Positions 31,186 through 46,600 of a stretch of 64,000 bases of DNA are shown in pieces. The position numbers and the translations under genes are program-made. Each line of letters begins with the position of its first letter. Position 1 is the stretch's first letter. Below the pieces are notes generated by a model, which did not search any database, was not told the origin of the DNA, and saw only the letters and a program-made list of their open reading frames with translations. Source of the DNA: Fistularia commersonii. Taxonomy: Eukaryota > Chordata > Actinopteri > Syngnathiformes > Fistulariidae. Location of the stretch: positions 7,695,001-7,759,000 of the forward strand of contig JBBMNZ010000030.1 of the NCBI GenBank assembly GCA_037954325.1. The letters are read 5' to 3'.

Positions 31186-34100
31186 CCTTCACAAGGGGTT
31201 AATAAGGCTAACAGGACATGCAACACCCCCCCCCCCCCCCAGACTCCACACTTCCTTCCGCTTCTCATTTCCTGTTAGTTCACTTGTCTATCTGATGTTC
31301 ACAGTATTTACCCGGTTTTGCCTTTCTCAGTATTTTTTCAAAACGCATCGGTTAAGTGTTTTGTTTTTTTTTTCATTTTCATGGTCAAAATGAGGATCGC
31401 ACACCACCTTAGATGTACCAGGGGCTGACATTTTATGGCATCTTATAAAGGTATAAAGGTAAAACCTAAGCACTCTCTTTGAAAACACAACAGATCACTC
31501 ACAACCACCAGTGTGCCTCGCATAGAACATAGTTACACAAAGTCCCAACATCATTAAACAGGAAACTTCTATTAAAGTGTTTTGGGGCTACGGGGGTTCA
31601 TTTCAATAACATTTTGCAACAGTGAGTGTATAAAAATTGACTTAAATGGCATCACAGCTGATGGGTGTTTGTATCAGTCACATTCATGACTTCATCCTTA
31701 AAACTGACAGGCATCACTTGCCTTTGCCACCACTTGCAGGCTCCTTAAGCCCTGGTATATACGACTAATCACTCTCTGGGAGAATGCATTAAGAGAAAGT
31801 CCACACTTAATGTTGGACAGGAGTTACTCCACCAGCATAAGGTCAAAGCCCGTCCTCTGGATTAATTGGTGGAATGTGTTGTGTCCACCGACACGCTGGC
31901 AAAATTATCAAAGTACCAGTCCGGCCGGGCTCTGGTCGAGCTAAGTATTTCAATCCGTGTATCTGTTTACAACTTCACATGTGTTAGCGTGCAGCTAATC
32001 CGACTTCAAACACTCACACACCTGCTGTAACCGGAGAGGCGTGTGTTGCCAGGTGACAGGGGCAATAATTTCTCAGGACTGGCTTCAGAAAGTGCAAAGA
32101 AAAGAGACCTCGATCTCATGTTACACTCACTCGCAGGGGGCCGGAGGCTTGATCCACAACCAGAGGTTAAAATTAAGGCACAAAACCATCAATAAAGAGG
32201 GGAGGAGAGGGTAATGGGAGATGAAACAGAGAGGCAGAAATGCCCCGTGATTTGTTGGGCAGCAATAAGAGAGCTGGATTTCACCTCAATAATTCATGAT
32301 GTCTAACAGGAGGGTCACGTAGTCTGCTGGGGAGGACAGGAAGGAGGAGAGGAAACTAGGATAGGATGGCAATACTGTAAGAACTATGGAGAGAAAGGAC
32401 GGAAATGAGACATGGCGGGTTGGGCAAAGTCATTTAACAAGATAGAATACAGATAGAGATCGAGAGGATACATTTTTGTCTGAATGATATGATCTAGATG
32501 AGCTGCTCACAGAAACGGCGATTCTTGAGGTTACAGGAGAATATTTTACCAGATCAACAGAACCAAAGAGTGTACTGTGCAGTATCTGCAGTTCCAGCCT
32601 GACCTAAAAGTTTGGACTTTCCTATTTGGCTGAATGCGACAATGTCAGGATGTCTCAGGTGAAATGTCACTGACAGCAGCTGTTGCCATGTCGATCAGGT
32701 TGCCATGAAAACAAGTTTTCCCTGTTCACATCCCAAAGTTTTTATAAACAGCCAAATGTTTACCTACTTCAGTCTGATTTGCATTTCACAAAATGTCCAT
32801 CATAATCAGATATAAAAAAAATCCTAATTTTTCAAACATTGTATTCATGTTTTGGCTGCCATTAAAAATCAATTCCCATTGTAGCTGATCGCGTAAAACA
32901 GAATATTTAATTCCAAAATATCCCTCGAGCAAGTGGCTGCAACATCCCAATATTAAACAACATATATTATATAGTGAGAGCAAAGGGCAAGAGGAGATGC
33001 AACTAAGGGTACAGGTAGTTCACTGGGCTTTTGTTTGTCAGTTCTAATTTTTCATGGTAAGCTACCATACATATCCAGAACCTTCATATCCACTAACATT
33101 AAGTGGATATCATACACATTCATATCGATTAGTACTGTGTGTTGGCCAAAGTTTTATACTTTATGTCTCTCAAACTAAAGAATGGGTAACACTCATTGCA
33201 TTAAAATATTCTGCTGCCATGGGAAAACATCCAAACTCACAAATTTGCCCGCATCAGTAGGATAGCAACAGCAGAAATAATGATTTTCTTAAAACACACT
33301 TCACTGGATGTTATGTTTCAGCGAGCCTCTCTCCTGAAATGTTGACCTGCATCCAATATTTTCCCCGACAGCAGGAGGGGGAACATTTCTGAAAAGACTT
33401 AAATGCATAGGATCAAAATACTGTTGATTGGAGTGAGGGGCGGCTTATTGAGGAGCAAGTAATTCAGTCCATTGCAAAAGAGAAAAAAAAAAAAATCACT
33501 CTTGGTGTTAAGAGACTACATACTGTTTATTCAGAGCTCTTCCTACCAACAGATCACGTGTGCCTTTAAAATACACACCATGGCACACACAAATATTCAG
33601 ACAGCGGCGGTGGAGGCATCAAGGATGGTAGCTGTTGCTCAGGGACACTGGCGCAGCCTCATAGGAGAGAGAAATCAAATTAGGAACCTTGTGTTCAATA
33701 GACAACCTGAACTACCACCTGAGCCTTGGTAGCCCGTATGGGTTTGTATTATACGGTAACAAATGCCCAAGATGCCTGCTGTACTCAGTCTTCTTTTAGT
33801 ACTTTTAATTGGTTTAATTCAAAGAGTAGGAGAAGCTGCTGATGGACAGGAAGTTGGAACGAGTGGTGAACCAAGAGCATGAATATCAAGGGGATGATCT
33901 AAGTGAAGCCCATTATTCCTGCGAGCTCCTCTGGGGACATTTAGGAACTTTAATAGTATGAGAGAACATGAGACAGCAGTTTTTTCTAGTTTTGTGTTGT
34001 TTTGACGTAATTGTCAGAGTCTGGCTCTTAAACCTGATGAACCCTGAGCCCCAAAGCACACGCAAAGGTCTCTGACCTCCTAATTGGCACGGGAACCCTC

Positions 34101-35897
34101 AAGTTACATGGCATCTAACAAAGAATTGTGCATCAACAACTTCTAGTCTATAGAAAGGGGTGTAAATAAATTCTTTCATCACAATAATATGTTATGCTGC
34201 TTATAGGGACAAAGAGACAGCATTTACCCCAGAAGAATACACAAAGAAACTGTGTGATAAAACAAACTGTAAATCTAATAAAAACGTCCATGTCTCCATC
34301 ACAAATCCATCTGGTTCAGCCCACCCTTCCTTTATAGCTCAGTCTTCAGTCCATCGATATCACCATTCTCTCCGGTTCCACTTTGCTAATTTGAGATGGT
34401 TTGGATTAGACGTCTCTCCATGCAACAGTTGACCATCTCTGCTAAAGCTGAAACCAAAAAAGAAAAATACACCCTGAATATGACGCAACCTAACTCGACC
34501 AGCAGGCCACGTGGGCCGGGAGGCCCTCGTTTACTACTCTTTTCAAATGCAGAGGCTGTATTCGACCACTTCTTAAGAAACCAACTGCCTCAAATATTTC
34601 TAGACACATTCAGGCTATAATCTCTATGGTTCTTGAGATATTTTAAACACCCGTAGTCAAAAAAATTATATAAATAGTACAAGCCAAACTAACCGGGAGA
34701 AAGAAGTCCTTTCCTCAGACATGGTATGAAACAGGCAGCAGCATGGGGTCTCAACGTCAATCAAAACCCTTCAACTGTAAAAATTAATCCTCTTATCCTT
34801 CCACTTCCAGCTGCTGTGGTTCGCTTGGAGTGCATCAGCATATCAAGTTGCACAAAACCATGTGCATTTTGAGTGCCCCTGTGCTCCAGCGTGTGTGCAC
34901 TTTAATGTCCGTGTGTGTGCGTGTCACTGTGCGTGGGTGTGTCTGCGCGAACCTAAATGCTGGGTGGATTTCAAAAGCACCAGTTCCCGGTCTTCATTTG
35001 ATGCCTCTACAAAGGGCCGGCTTCACCACAAGGGTGTGAGTGTGAGAGTGTGTGTGTACAAAGAGAGCGCCATCCTTTAACTGAGAGCCGAGACAAAAGG
35101 CCACCGACGCGCTGCAGAGGAGGTGCAGAGAGTTATTGTTACCCCCTCATAGACCGATGCACACACTACACCAGCCACGTGATAGTCATGTTACACCCTG
35201 GAGGAGAGGTGTGTCCATGCCAACACACATGCACGCACACACATTATTAAAGCACAAAAACTCACCATGGTCCCAAGAGTGAAACATGACAGACAATACA
35301 CAGAGTGAGAATCTTAGACATTCTGGGTTGTGCAAACTCTCCCTGACATATCCAGCGGCCAGCCCGCAGGAAAAGCCTGTTCTCACACAAAAGGCTGACA
35401 AAACTGCTACAAAAAAAAAAGAAGACAAAAGGAAAACTGATGAGACTGGGCTCTGGGGTTAGAAATATGGATTCTTGAGTCAAAGGAGGAAATTCCATGC
35501 TCTGAGAAGTTCAACATAAACATACCACCCAAATGAGGCGGGGAGAAAAAAAAAAAAAAAACAACTTGAAACAACTTCTTCCCTCATTATGCAAAACCAA
35601 ATGAGATGTCCTATTTCAGGATTGCGCCTTCTTTTGTTCAGCAGTCAAAACCTGGCCATCTTCACAGCCACACCATATTTGAGTAACTTTTAGTTTATCT
35701 GTGTACCTTTCAGCAGGCCACGGTCTGTATAAACCACAATGCCGCAACCAGGATATGCTGTCAAGTGTCAGCACCACTGAATCAGGAGCTTCAAAAACTG
35801 TATGGCAGGCGAATGCATTATGCATATAGTGTGTTTGAGTATCTGTACACTACTATATCCGTAAGTATAGTAAGTAGTCTTACTTACTTATATCCGC

Positions 35898-35923
35898 ACG
35901 TGCACGCACGCACGCACGCACGC
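35898..35923. repeat. (CGCA)n short tandem repeat
   Basis: Alternating purine-pyrimidine CGCA units, a potential Z-DNA-prone run. Confidence 0.85.
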
Positions 35924-37365
35924 GAACAAGTGAGCCATGGAGCTATGGTGAACTGCTGAATAAGGCACAAGCATGCCTTAAATAGCGTGCAGCGAGAGCA
36001 AGCCTGCAATTTGAGGTAAACTAGTGACTCAGAAAAAAAAATCAGATGTACTCGGGTGGCATTTTACAAAACCTGCATGATCAAAACCCGGGAACATTTA
36101 GTGACAGGGAGACAAAAAGAAGACCGCTGCCAGTGGGAGGGGGGAAAAAAAAACAGACAAAGTCAGCTTTGCCAAGGCAGAATTTATTCATAGTATGTAT
36201 GGCATCCTCAAATAACCAAGTAGTTAGTTTAAAATGCAGCAGACAAAATATGCGCTCTGTATAAGTATGATATTCTTTATCCATTCCGCAATCACAAAGT
36301 GACGCCACATTCCCATTCTGCTCCAGAAATGAGCCCACAGCCCTCAACTGTCTTGAAACATATCCGTTCTTTGACATTTCTAATCTTTCCTGGTTAGATG
36401 GTTAGATGTATTAAACCACATGGCGTCGCATCTCAGATCAACCAACAAGCACGCACAGTATGTTCTCAAATATTCACAATCCCAGACTGCAAAAACGCTA
36501 GCCAAAGTGTTTAGACATACAATGAACACTATGGAGATGGAAGGAGCAGGAGAGTGCAACGCCACACCCTGAGGCCTGCGATGTCCTGTTAGGCATTAGT
36601 TTAAAAAAAGAAAAAGACCTCAAAGACATGGCAACTCACCTCATAAACAACCTGGTGGTTTCTCTCCCAATCAACCTGCTTCCTCTGCAAACACCTGCTC
36701 AAATAGAGGCAGTGATTCTTTTCTAAGCAACTTTTGCCTCAATATCTGCCTGAAAGTGAAGTGCTTTCGGCATCATAAACTACAGACAAAGACTTCACAA
36801 TGGGCTGTGCAGTGCTTTGCTTGAGGCACAAGAGCGACCGAAAGCTTTAGCGAGAAAAACAGAAGGGGGAAGTAGGCGTTTGTCAAGAAAGAGGAAATAA
36901 GTCATTCAGCAAGAAGGAAAAAAAAAAAAAGAAAAAAAATTCAAAATTCAGAAATTACAGCAAATAAACAGACGCTGCTCACAATTCACGCAAAAAATCC
37001 CTGTGCACATAGCTCGACTAATACCAGTTTTCTATAATGATACCATTTAGGTTAATTCAGATAATATTCACTGTGTTTTTACTACATAAAAACGATCAGT
37101 GAAATGTATTTAAGTATCCCAAGTGCAATTATGCAAGTTATTCTAATTCTGGGATGTTGGAAAGACAAAGTTTTATGAGTTGACAACATCATTTTAAAAC
37201 ATGACGTCAACATTGGCCGCCATCAATGTTCTCAATCTTCAAAAGGTTGGCATTGGACTTCCTAAAGATGACGCGTCAAACAACATTCAACCAAATATCA
37301 ACCTCTAAAACATGGTGTCCAGCCAGGAGCCCACTGGATACAACTATGCCATATTAAATATTGGT

Positions 37366-37632
37366 CCAAAAACATGCAGTAAGTTAAATGGAGACCCTAT
37401 GTTGTCCAAATGTGTGGGAGAGTGAGGGTTTATTTGTCTCCTAAGATGACAGAGTGAATGGTTGCCTGGCATTTGAGCAGGAGTGTGATTGGTTGTATGT
37501 CTCAACATGTGTGATCAACTGACAACCGGTCTATGGTGAACTCTGCCTCGCACCAATGACAGCTGAGATCGGCCCCAGCTTCCCCCGCAGTCCTGAGCGC
37601 AGGATAAACAGTATAGATAATGAATGGAAAAT
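37366..37632 (-). repeat. Degenerate common fish interspersed repeat (second copy, inverted)
   Basis: Reads CCAAAAACATGCAGTAAGTT ... GGTCTATGGTGAACTCTGCC ... CACCAATGACAGCTGAGATC ... CCCCAGCTTCCCCCGCAGTC ... GCGCAGGATAAACAGTATAG ATAATGAATGG. The order (drinking-straw phrases such as 'aaaacatgcag', 'tgcctctcgcc', 'gacagctgggatcggctccagc', 'gataaacggtatagaaaatgaatgg') is a very common fish repeat. Its orientation is opposite to 16991-17256. Confidence 0.65.
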
Positions 37633-40600
37633 GTTACTTGTTGCTTGACAATGTAATTATTGCTCATCGGTGTCATCCTTCACACTGTTGGTGCTACAGT
37701 GTTTGAACTTTCATGACCACAAAGAACAAAGTTAACGCATCTGTTGAGACAGACACATAGCAGGGCAAATTCATTCTTCCAGTACATCAGTCACAACGTA
37801 TTACTGGTTTTCAGACGGTGTTTTATTCCCCACATACCAGAGTCAGCGGGACGTGCCTCAGTAAGTCAGGTGGTTTGCACCATGACAGCGGCCCTTTAAT
37901 TGTGAGCTTAAAGGCTAAATGCCTTAATGAAACATTTACTGTGAAAGCAGGCTGATGACATCCTTGTTTCAGACTCCGAGCGGAACGGGCCACATGTGCG
38001 AGCGACGACACAAGCAGATGTCTGCTCCACCCAAGCTGAGGTCAGCTTAGGTTAGTCTGAACCTAATAACATGCAAACACTTTGGGGGCCGACTCAACCT
38101 CTGTGGCGCCCGAAGAGACAGAGTCCAAGCAGTGGCTTGAGGCTGCCGTCGCTATATGCTTAGGTTATGAGCTATGTCCCGTGTTCACTTTTCAACAAGT
38201 ATCTTGAAGGGTTGCATAATGAGTTGCGTTGCCTGGAATGGCGCAGACCACCGCTGTGGTTTTCACCACCATTCTGATCTTAATTTTCCGACGCAGGAGA
38301 GCCCATTAATGGGAAACATTGGCGGTGTGCGGACTTGCCAAAGGGGTTGAATTTTTTCAAGTCAAGTCAAAGCAGCAGAAGACAGAAGGATGTGAAAATG
38401 CTGACGACAGACAACTGTCAGGCTCAATGAAAGCGAGGTTTGTATTCAACAGTGCAAGTCCGGTTTAAAAATCTTTGGAAGTGGATGGACCGGTGTAGAA
38501 GGTTTTAACAAGTGCTGCACTCACTGAGGGCCAAGGAATGAGTTAAGTGTAAAGACTTTGTCCCACTTGGGGGCAGGAAGGCACTTCTGCTCTGGTTAAC
38601 CTACTGGTAACTCCTCAAACAGCGAGGAGGAGGATAAAATGGTTAAAACAATAGAACTGTAAAGGCAGAACATCTAAGATATGTCTACCAGCTTGAGATT
38701 CAAATTCTGTCATTTAGTTATGCTTTGGATTTCTCTTACAGACTAACATCAATGTACTACCAAAATCAAATGGCCTCCAAACAACAAAAGTACTGTCTGT
38801 TATAGTTGTCTCCATGCTCTGTGAGCTACAGTTAGCTTGAGATTCCACCTTGGGCGAAGGCATGCGTAGAGAGACTTCAACCACAAGGAAACAGACGCAT
38901 GTGAACGTATGTTTCAAAGCAGCTGCTTCCCATCCTCCTCAATGATCTGCACAAAAATTGTTATTCTTTTAGCATAGACCCTTGAGTTCAAGAGGGCAGA
39001 ATGAAACATACTTCGAGCCAACATCACTATAAAAGGCCAGTAACATGGCAAAACAAATATTTCCATTGATCAAGAGCGCCACTAATATCCCCTTGCAAGA
39101 GTAAGCCCACCCTGAACCACCAACATACCAGTTCCATTATATACATAACTGAATTACCAGACATGACAAACACAATTTATATTTCCACTCTATAACAGAA
39201 GTTATGTTTCATCTGTTTATTCTGGAGACTCATCAGCAAATCTCAATTACTACCAATCACACAAGCTGGACTTGCAAGATAACTAAATATGAATTTATTC
39301 AAGTGTAGGTGGATGTGTCCAGCTTCATGCCGGTGTACAACGGGTCAATTCTTTAACATTTCCACTTGTAAGAACTACAAAAGGTTTTCAGTACAATTTT
39401 TAACAGACATTTTTTTTTTACCATTAAATAAAATCAATTTGTGGTGCGTCAGCTTATGCTTTTAAAAAAACAAACCAAAAAAAAAAAAAAAAAAGGCGTA
39501 TTAGTGTCTTGTTCCGATCAGACATCCAACTAACAGATGACATGTCTGGTAAGCTCTGACAGGATTTTAGCTCATAAGGATGGACACAATCAGGGCCCAG
39601 AAGAAGTGAATCGAATAAATCTCAGTTGGTCCCAAATTTAACTAAAAAATAGGACCAAAGTTTTTTTGTTTTTTTTTTAAATATACAAACGCCCTTGGAA
39701 TAGCCTTGTGGCTTTCCGTAGTTATTTCAATGCAAATAGGAATTCATATTTCAATGAATATTTATATACCTTCTGTTTTAGAATTATATCTAACAGCATC
39801 CAGGGGTATTACACTAACTTCCATATTAGGAGTCTCTGTTTAGACCGTAAAACTAAACAGTTCAGGGGTAAAACACTGCTCACGATTGTATAACACTGTA
39901 TTTCAATACCACGGCCCCATCCCCCGATCATTACGATTTAATGGTTCCAAATGACGTTACCAGCAAATGATGCATGATAGCAAGTGTCAGTTGACATTAA
40001 ATCAAACCAGATTAAGGCTATGTTGGAGAGTGGAATGACAAAAACCAAAAATCAACTAAACATGTTTCCTCCTTTCATTTCCGTTGACCCTTAAGGATTC
40101 AGCATCTTGTCTAGACCACTCATCTGCAATGTTGCTCCCATTCTGCATCCCATCGGCTGCTTGGTTTTAGGGATAATGAGGACAATTCTCCTTCAGTGAT
40201 GGTTTGTATTACATATCGTAGCCTTCTTAAAATTCTCACCTAAGTGTGTCAAGTTTTTTTGATGAACACAAAAATCTGAGCAACGTTGAATAAGAACTTG
40301 ATCTAGGCCAAAAATTACTTAGCCAGTTATTTTAAGAAGGTAAAAATACATGGAAGTTTATGGTGAAACTTACTAAGACACCAGTTTTAGCTTATGTGTG
40401 GTGATTATTTGGATGGAAATATTTGTTACGTCAGCCATTTGACACATTTGTTTTCTACTAAATCCCTGTTGAAACTTGAATCAGCTGGAGCCAATAAGGA
40501 CTCGGGTTGACCACAGCTGCTGCTGTTTTACATGAGGAATGACAGGCCTTCAGGTGATGAGTGGTGGAAACCAAACATTTCAGGCCAATATCAAGTTTCT

Positions 40601-43600
40601 TCAGCTTCGCATTGGAATCACTATCTTAGCGTTCACTCGGAATCCCTTAGTATCAGCAAAATTTAAAATTCTTTGTCAGTGACGGTGTACTTTTTCAAAA
40701 TGCGGCATGGAGAAGTGGGCTGTGGTCAGGGGTGACGGCGCTTTAAACCATCTTTCTGGGTTTTAGCTCCAATCAGGAGCTATTCAGCCTTAGCATACCA
40801 GGCACGGTGCTCTGAAAAAACATTTGGAAAAGAATATTTAGAGACTAATGACAATTGGGTGCACTCAGGTTTTTGTAGCTTGTGTATTGACAGAAAAAAG
40901 GACGGGCTCCTGTTCTCTGTAACAGTTGTGAAACAAATGTACTTTGTACAAGGAAAATGGTCTTTAATAATCATCTCAAAACTAATGGTAAAGGGATGAT
41001 TAAATAGAAAAAAAATCATTTCTTTATAACTGTAACATAGAAAGCCCATTCTACATGCATTTTGGGGGGATTTTTTCATTGTGAAATCCAAGTGTGAGGT
41101 TAGGTTAAGTGTTAGATCAGCTTTTTGTCAGGATAACTCATTATAACTCAAACAATTAATACATTCAAATTATGACTTTAATACAGGCTATTATAAATCA
41201 TCGTAGCTGCATTATACTGTGCAGCAATACTAGCACTTGAGATATTTGAGTCCATGCACTGCTGAGTGTCAGCAAAATGTAAATGTAGATGTCGGATATT
41301 ATGAGACAGTTGTAGAAATAATTCTCTCAATTCAATTTTCATAAACCCATTCCAATTTTTCAAAGATAAAAAAAGATTTCACAGACTGCATACAGAGGAG
41401 GTTGTCAGGCAAAGATAATCTGGAACACCTCAGGGAACATCTATTATTCAATACACATCCAAATGAATTCCATTTGAAGAGGAATAATGTGCTTTACTTG
41501 TAATCATCAAACTCCAACAGTTATGATCCAGGCAGAACACTTTCAAGATACCCTGCCTTCAGGGCAGTTACTGAAGACACCACAAATCTGGGGCATGATT
41601 TATCTCCTTACATCTCGAGGTGCACAGCACCTTGCAATAACCAACTCTCAAGTAGGTGTAAGATTACAACATGTCCTGTATCCCCAAAAAAGAGGGACTC
41701 TTAAAAACAGTAACCGCCGTCTGCCGTGTGCACAATGATACGCCTTGGTAGGCTGCTAAGATAACGTACGAGATTAAACACAAGTAATCAATCTGCAGAA
41801 ATCATCAGAATTTCCACTGCAGAGCAGGAAACCAGGATAACGGCAGGACCCCATGTCTGAACAGGAAGTCTGAATTGGGTTAAAGTTACTTGGGGAAGAC
41901 GTGTAATGCAATAACTGGTTGATAATCGTGGCAGACCGTTCCTGTTGAAAAAGCAGATTTCTATCAGATTACGTTGTGGAGTCAAGATTATCATCCTCTT
42001 TCCTCCTTGTATCCACACTTGGGTGTGTAGAAAAAAAAAAACTGTGTTGAAATGCTTGTTTACATTAGAGCAAACGTCAGATTAATATGCACGAGCCAAG
42101 AGCTTTACTATATATTCCACAATTTCTGGAATGGAGTTAAAAGCAGATGTTCCAGGCTGAATACAGATCAAATCACAACTTTCTTATGAAGATATCAGCC
42201 TCAGGGCTGCAGCAAGGAAAACATGGCTGCGGGGGGAAATACATGTCCATAGCTACTCTTAGCAACAGCACCGACTTAATTGGACCGAACACTATTTTAG
42301 AATGAAATGTCAAGAGAAGTAAAACTGCTAGTTGAATCTCAATGCCCACAGGTGGTGCAGGTATACTTAGAACACCCTCTGTTCCAGCAGTGGTGATAAG
42401 AATTACAGCAATAACAACAATAAAAATGAGGACATGATCCTCCAATGGGCTGCAATGGAATTAACCTTCATCTACAGCACAGCTGACAGCTGTTTTTTAG
42501 AAATAAAAAACAACAGCACAGCTCACAATGTTAACTATTTACATGGTATAAATCAAGTTATGTAACCAGGGTACAGTTCTGTGCAGACGTGTCAAATGCA
42601 TGCAATTCTTTGCTGGTGCTCAGTTTAATCCGTAGATCCATCATGATCACATTCTTACACTGTTTATGCACAGCAAGGTCGGCAGAACGCCAGCAGACCA
42701 GATCAAACGTTCGGACCATCAGTCATGAAAATACAACTCCGTCTGCCTGACACAGCAATGTGTTTAACTCAATTGCCATGATGTTGAGCTGGCGCTGACA
42801 AGTCCTCAGAAAGTAGGTGATTGTGTCGCCAACAACAGTTCAGGAGAGGATGGAGCCGGTAGTCCAGGTGTTACTCGTGTTCCACAAGAACAGCTCTCAG
42901 TGGACAGCAGCTGTTCAACTTGCATTACATGGGAATTCTGTGGTTCATTTGAGAGAGAAGTTTTTTTTTATTCCCTCCAGTCACTTCACTTCTGGCAGCT
43001 CAAATGTCATTTATCAGTATGTGAATTCTTGTGATTTGACCGACCCCAAATCTAACCTTACATACCCCACAGTTTGTTGTACAGCATCCACTTGGGGTGA
43101 ACCTGAAGCATATGTATAATGATGGGAAACCATTTCTGATCAATACTTGTTTGAATAATCATGACATTGAAAAAAAATTCTACTACTATGATATTAATAA
43201 ATATATTTTCATATCGTGTTTCAAAGTGCTGTACAAACGAGAAATATAATTTGTACTTTGTCTCTGCTACCTATTATGTAGTCAGGGACGCAGAGGGACT
43301 AGGGATTTCAAAAGAAACTACTGCATGCTTTTGGACAGTTTCTGCTCGAGCCTCTTGAGGACTTGCGGCTATTGTTCAAGCTGCTTCCACGGACGTTATT
43401 TTCTTTCCATGCATCTGAAAGCAATAATAATTGGCTGGGGCACTTCTACTGTGTGCGGAAATAAATCACTTAAAGCTCGACAAGAACAATTCTGGTGTCA
43501 GGTCATCATCTCATGAGGCAGCTGGATTAAACGTCACATATAAAGGACTGCACAGAACTAAAATTTCTCATTATACTGTTATTACCGCATCAGTGTTATG

Positions 43601-46600
43601 TCTGCCATAATGTTTTAGGTCATATCAGACAGTTATTGCCCACACCAAAAATGTTATCTTATCTGAACTTCTGGTCTATTACACTTACAGCATGTTTTGT
43701 TGCAACTTTCCATGCTTCTTCATATAATGAAGAAGCCTGCTTCTTCAGGCAGCCCGCTGCATCCTTCATCCAGTGCTGCTGTCTTTGCAATTCAGGGATA
43801 ACATACATTATGAGCTCCAAGAAAAACACTTTTGTGTGTGACAGGAACGCCGTTACTCTCCTCGCTTGTTTAGCAAAGGATCTGATATTGTGAGCTTAGC
43901 GGAAAGCAGCCTCATAGTGCTAGTAAAGCACACAAACCAGACCTCAGAGGCCCTTTGCCATGTATATCTTATATTCAAGAGCAATATGATTTCTTTGTAA
44001 CTAAGGAACTTGGCTGAAGGCATAAATAAGACCTGTGTGTGCAAGTGTCAAGCTTTTAACAGGATATCTCCATGTTTTCTCCAGAATGGGAATTAGAAAA
44101 GGCATACACAGTTAAGCCATTTATTTGCACACTGTCTAAAGACCTTTAGTACCACAGTAATAATAGCTTATTCTGCAAAATATTAGATTAAGAACTTTGT
44201 CCTCACTACTTTAAATAATCTACTAACTTTCTGGGAAAAAAGTTCTTGGAAATTCTATAACTACAAATTAAAACAAACCTGATGACTGGACGAGGAACAT
44301 GTGATGACTGCAAGTGACATAATACAATGTTCCAGAGCACAATGAAGCACTTGCGTCGGATTTGAATGACTAAAAGTGGCAAGAGTCATTTTCTACTTGT
44401 TGCAATGAGCGAGCAGAAGAGACGTAGGTTTGAAATTACAGCTGAAAAGCAACAAAAAACAAACAAGCAAAAAAAAAAAAAAACAACAACATGACAGCAC
44501 CTTTAAGGCTCACCCCTGTTTAGTGATAAATCTGTAAGTGTTAAAAACAGAGCTGTGCATGTGTCAATCCCCTGTGGTTAAAGTGTGTTATGTAAGGTGA
44601 CCATTGCACATGTTTTGTTCACCCTAACTGCAACACAATAGGCTGTGCGGTCTGTTCAAACACAATCTCTATTCTATTTAGATTTAAAAATAACATGCCA
44701 TCTTTGTCCATTACATAACTCAATATCAGTCAGCATCAAGGTCAGCGGTGAGAGCTTGAAAACAGAAAAAGAGGCACACAATTAGGTGTTTACCCTGGAA
44801 GCCTTTTTCACAGCAGTAAGGAGAGAGAGTGAGAGAGTCCACAGGCTTAGTGAGTCACTGACTGAATGACCTTCTGCACTCCTGCTTCTCAAACCCATTG
44901 GAAGGAGCCCATCCAGGTCATCCATCTATTCCGGGCAGAGAACGTCTTCCAAACTGACAGATTCATGTGGGCGGGGTTATCGAAATATCGTGTACTTCTA
45001 TGTTGGGCTCCAAAATTCAATTCCGGTCAGTACGAACCGGCAGTGGGAGGAAATATTAACAACGCGAGGCATCCGGATGTGATGAGACCAATCAATTTGC
45101 AAAGCCGTGTGCGTGCAGCCTTGCGTAATCACTGAACTGACATTGATATCTATTTTGGAGCTGAGCAGGCAGAGCCCCTTGAGGTTTGCTCTTTAAAATA
45201 AAGAAAAGTAAGAAAAATCACAAACATAGCTACAGTTACTATGAATCACCCACTGCTATCAAAATGTCTTCTGCAAATTTCCGTGCACTCGATCATTCTT
45301 CCATTCTGACCTTCAACAGGAGGCCTTTACGAACAACAAATCACACTGAAGGCTGATAACGGACAGCGTTCTGCAACCTAAATTACCTCGCCTTTACAAA
45401 GAGTAAAGATGAGGGTTAGGGATGATACAAATGTCAGCTACACTAGTGTATCCCCACAGTGACTCCCACAGTGGCTGGTGTTTTTGCAGGACTGCAAGTC
45501 TTTAAAAGTGCATAGCTGTAAAGATATAGAAAATCGATTCGACCAGATGTTTTATGACATTTTGGTATTGTGTGTCCTGGAGTCACCTCTGCGATGCGAG
45601 GAGAAGAAAATTTCTGAAATGCAACAGGCAAGTAGCACAAAATAATGGTGGGAATCATGGACAAATTCATAAACCGTTTTACAACGGTGCCTTTACGCAA
45701 TACAAGATTTTTGCCATTGCTTGCTACACTGTTTGGCAAAGTGTGGAACAGCACAGACGTTAAGATACGAGATGGGTCATCAAAAGCTGCACATGGGGTT
45801 TCACGATCTCCGTATGATCTCTTTTTCGAAGATCATGAAAACATTTTGACGGGTCATACCAATGATCCCAGGCTTAAATGTCCCAGAGTTTAACGTTCTG
45901 TTATCACGTATTAGCATAAGTGAGGGGTTGTGGATTTTGTTGTGTTTCACTGGTGTAATAATGGGAAAGTATTGTATTTTGGGGAACATTGACGAGTACC
46001 CCTTTCTGATTTATTGTTTTTAGTTGGCACTGAGACCTCTGTATCCATTATTTTTCTCTTTTTCTACACTGTGGTCACTTCTCTATCAGCTACAAAAAGA
46101 TCACCAGCCACTGAGGTCAAAGTTAAAGTAATGTGAATGTTGGCAGCAGTGCACAGAGGCGAAGTCTGTGTCAGAATTAGTAATGCCATCCAGTTAAACC
46201 GGATGACCCTCACCGAAGAGACAGTCTAGCAACTGAGGCTTTTCCAAATGCAATATATAGTTGGTGGTAACACATTTCTCAGACCAGCAATGACGCAAGA
46301 ATACCGATTCACCTGGCAGGGCTGGCAACAAATTTCAATGGCTTACAGAGTGCAGGTCACTGTGATCATCAAGTGGCGAAACCCAGACAAACTGATGAAA
46401 CAATGTGTGTCAAATTGTATCAGCTTTAAAAGGCTCTCGAACAGACATGAACACTAAATAAATCCCCTGGCAGAGGTTGAATCTGTTGATGATAACAGCT
46501 TCTTTCTTTCTCTTAATAGAAATAGCATCGTCAGATTTGCCACATCTGCACTGATATTGTACTGCAAGAGGAAATACCGCAATGTACTAAGTCTCTTGTC

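Larger units (their letters stand above)
25163..31400 (-). other. elmo1 5'-UTR intron / upstream region, part 1; no protein gene seen
   Basis: Contains a 46-nt A run (25500-25545), a possible Tc1-like end (27018), a LINE-like 3' tail (27700-27944) and several GT/CA microsatellites (28901-28932, 30663-30702, 30962-31034, 31133-31183) plus a 15-nt C run at 31226-31240. The segment 25570-25870 is open on both strands but is not recognisable. The assignment to an elmo1 intron is inferred from the acceptor at 25163. Confidence 0.6.

Noticed and set aside
45443..45893. Frames of 69-103 codons on both strands
   Set aside because: Overlapping frames with no recognisable family, no start context or splice support.
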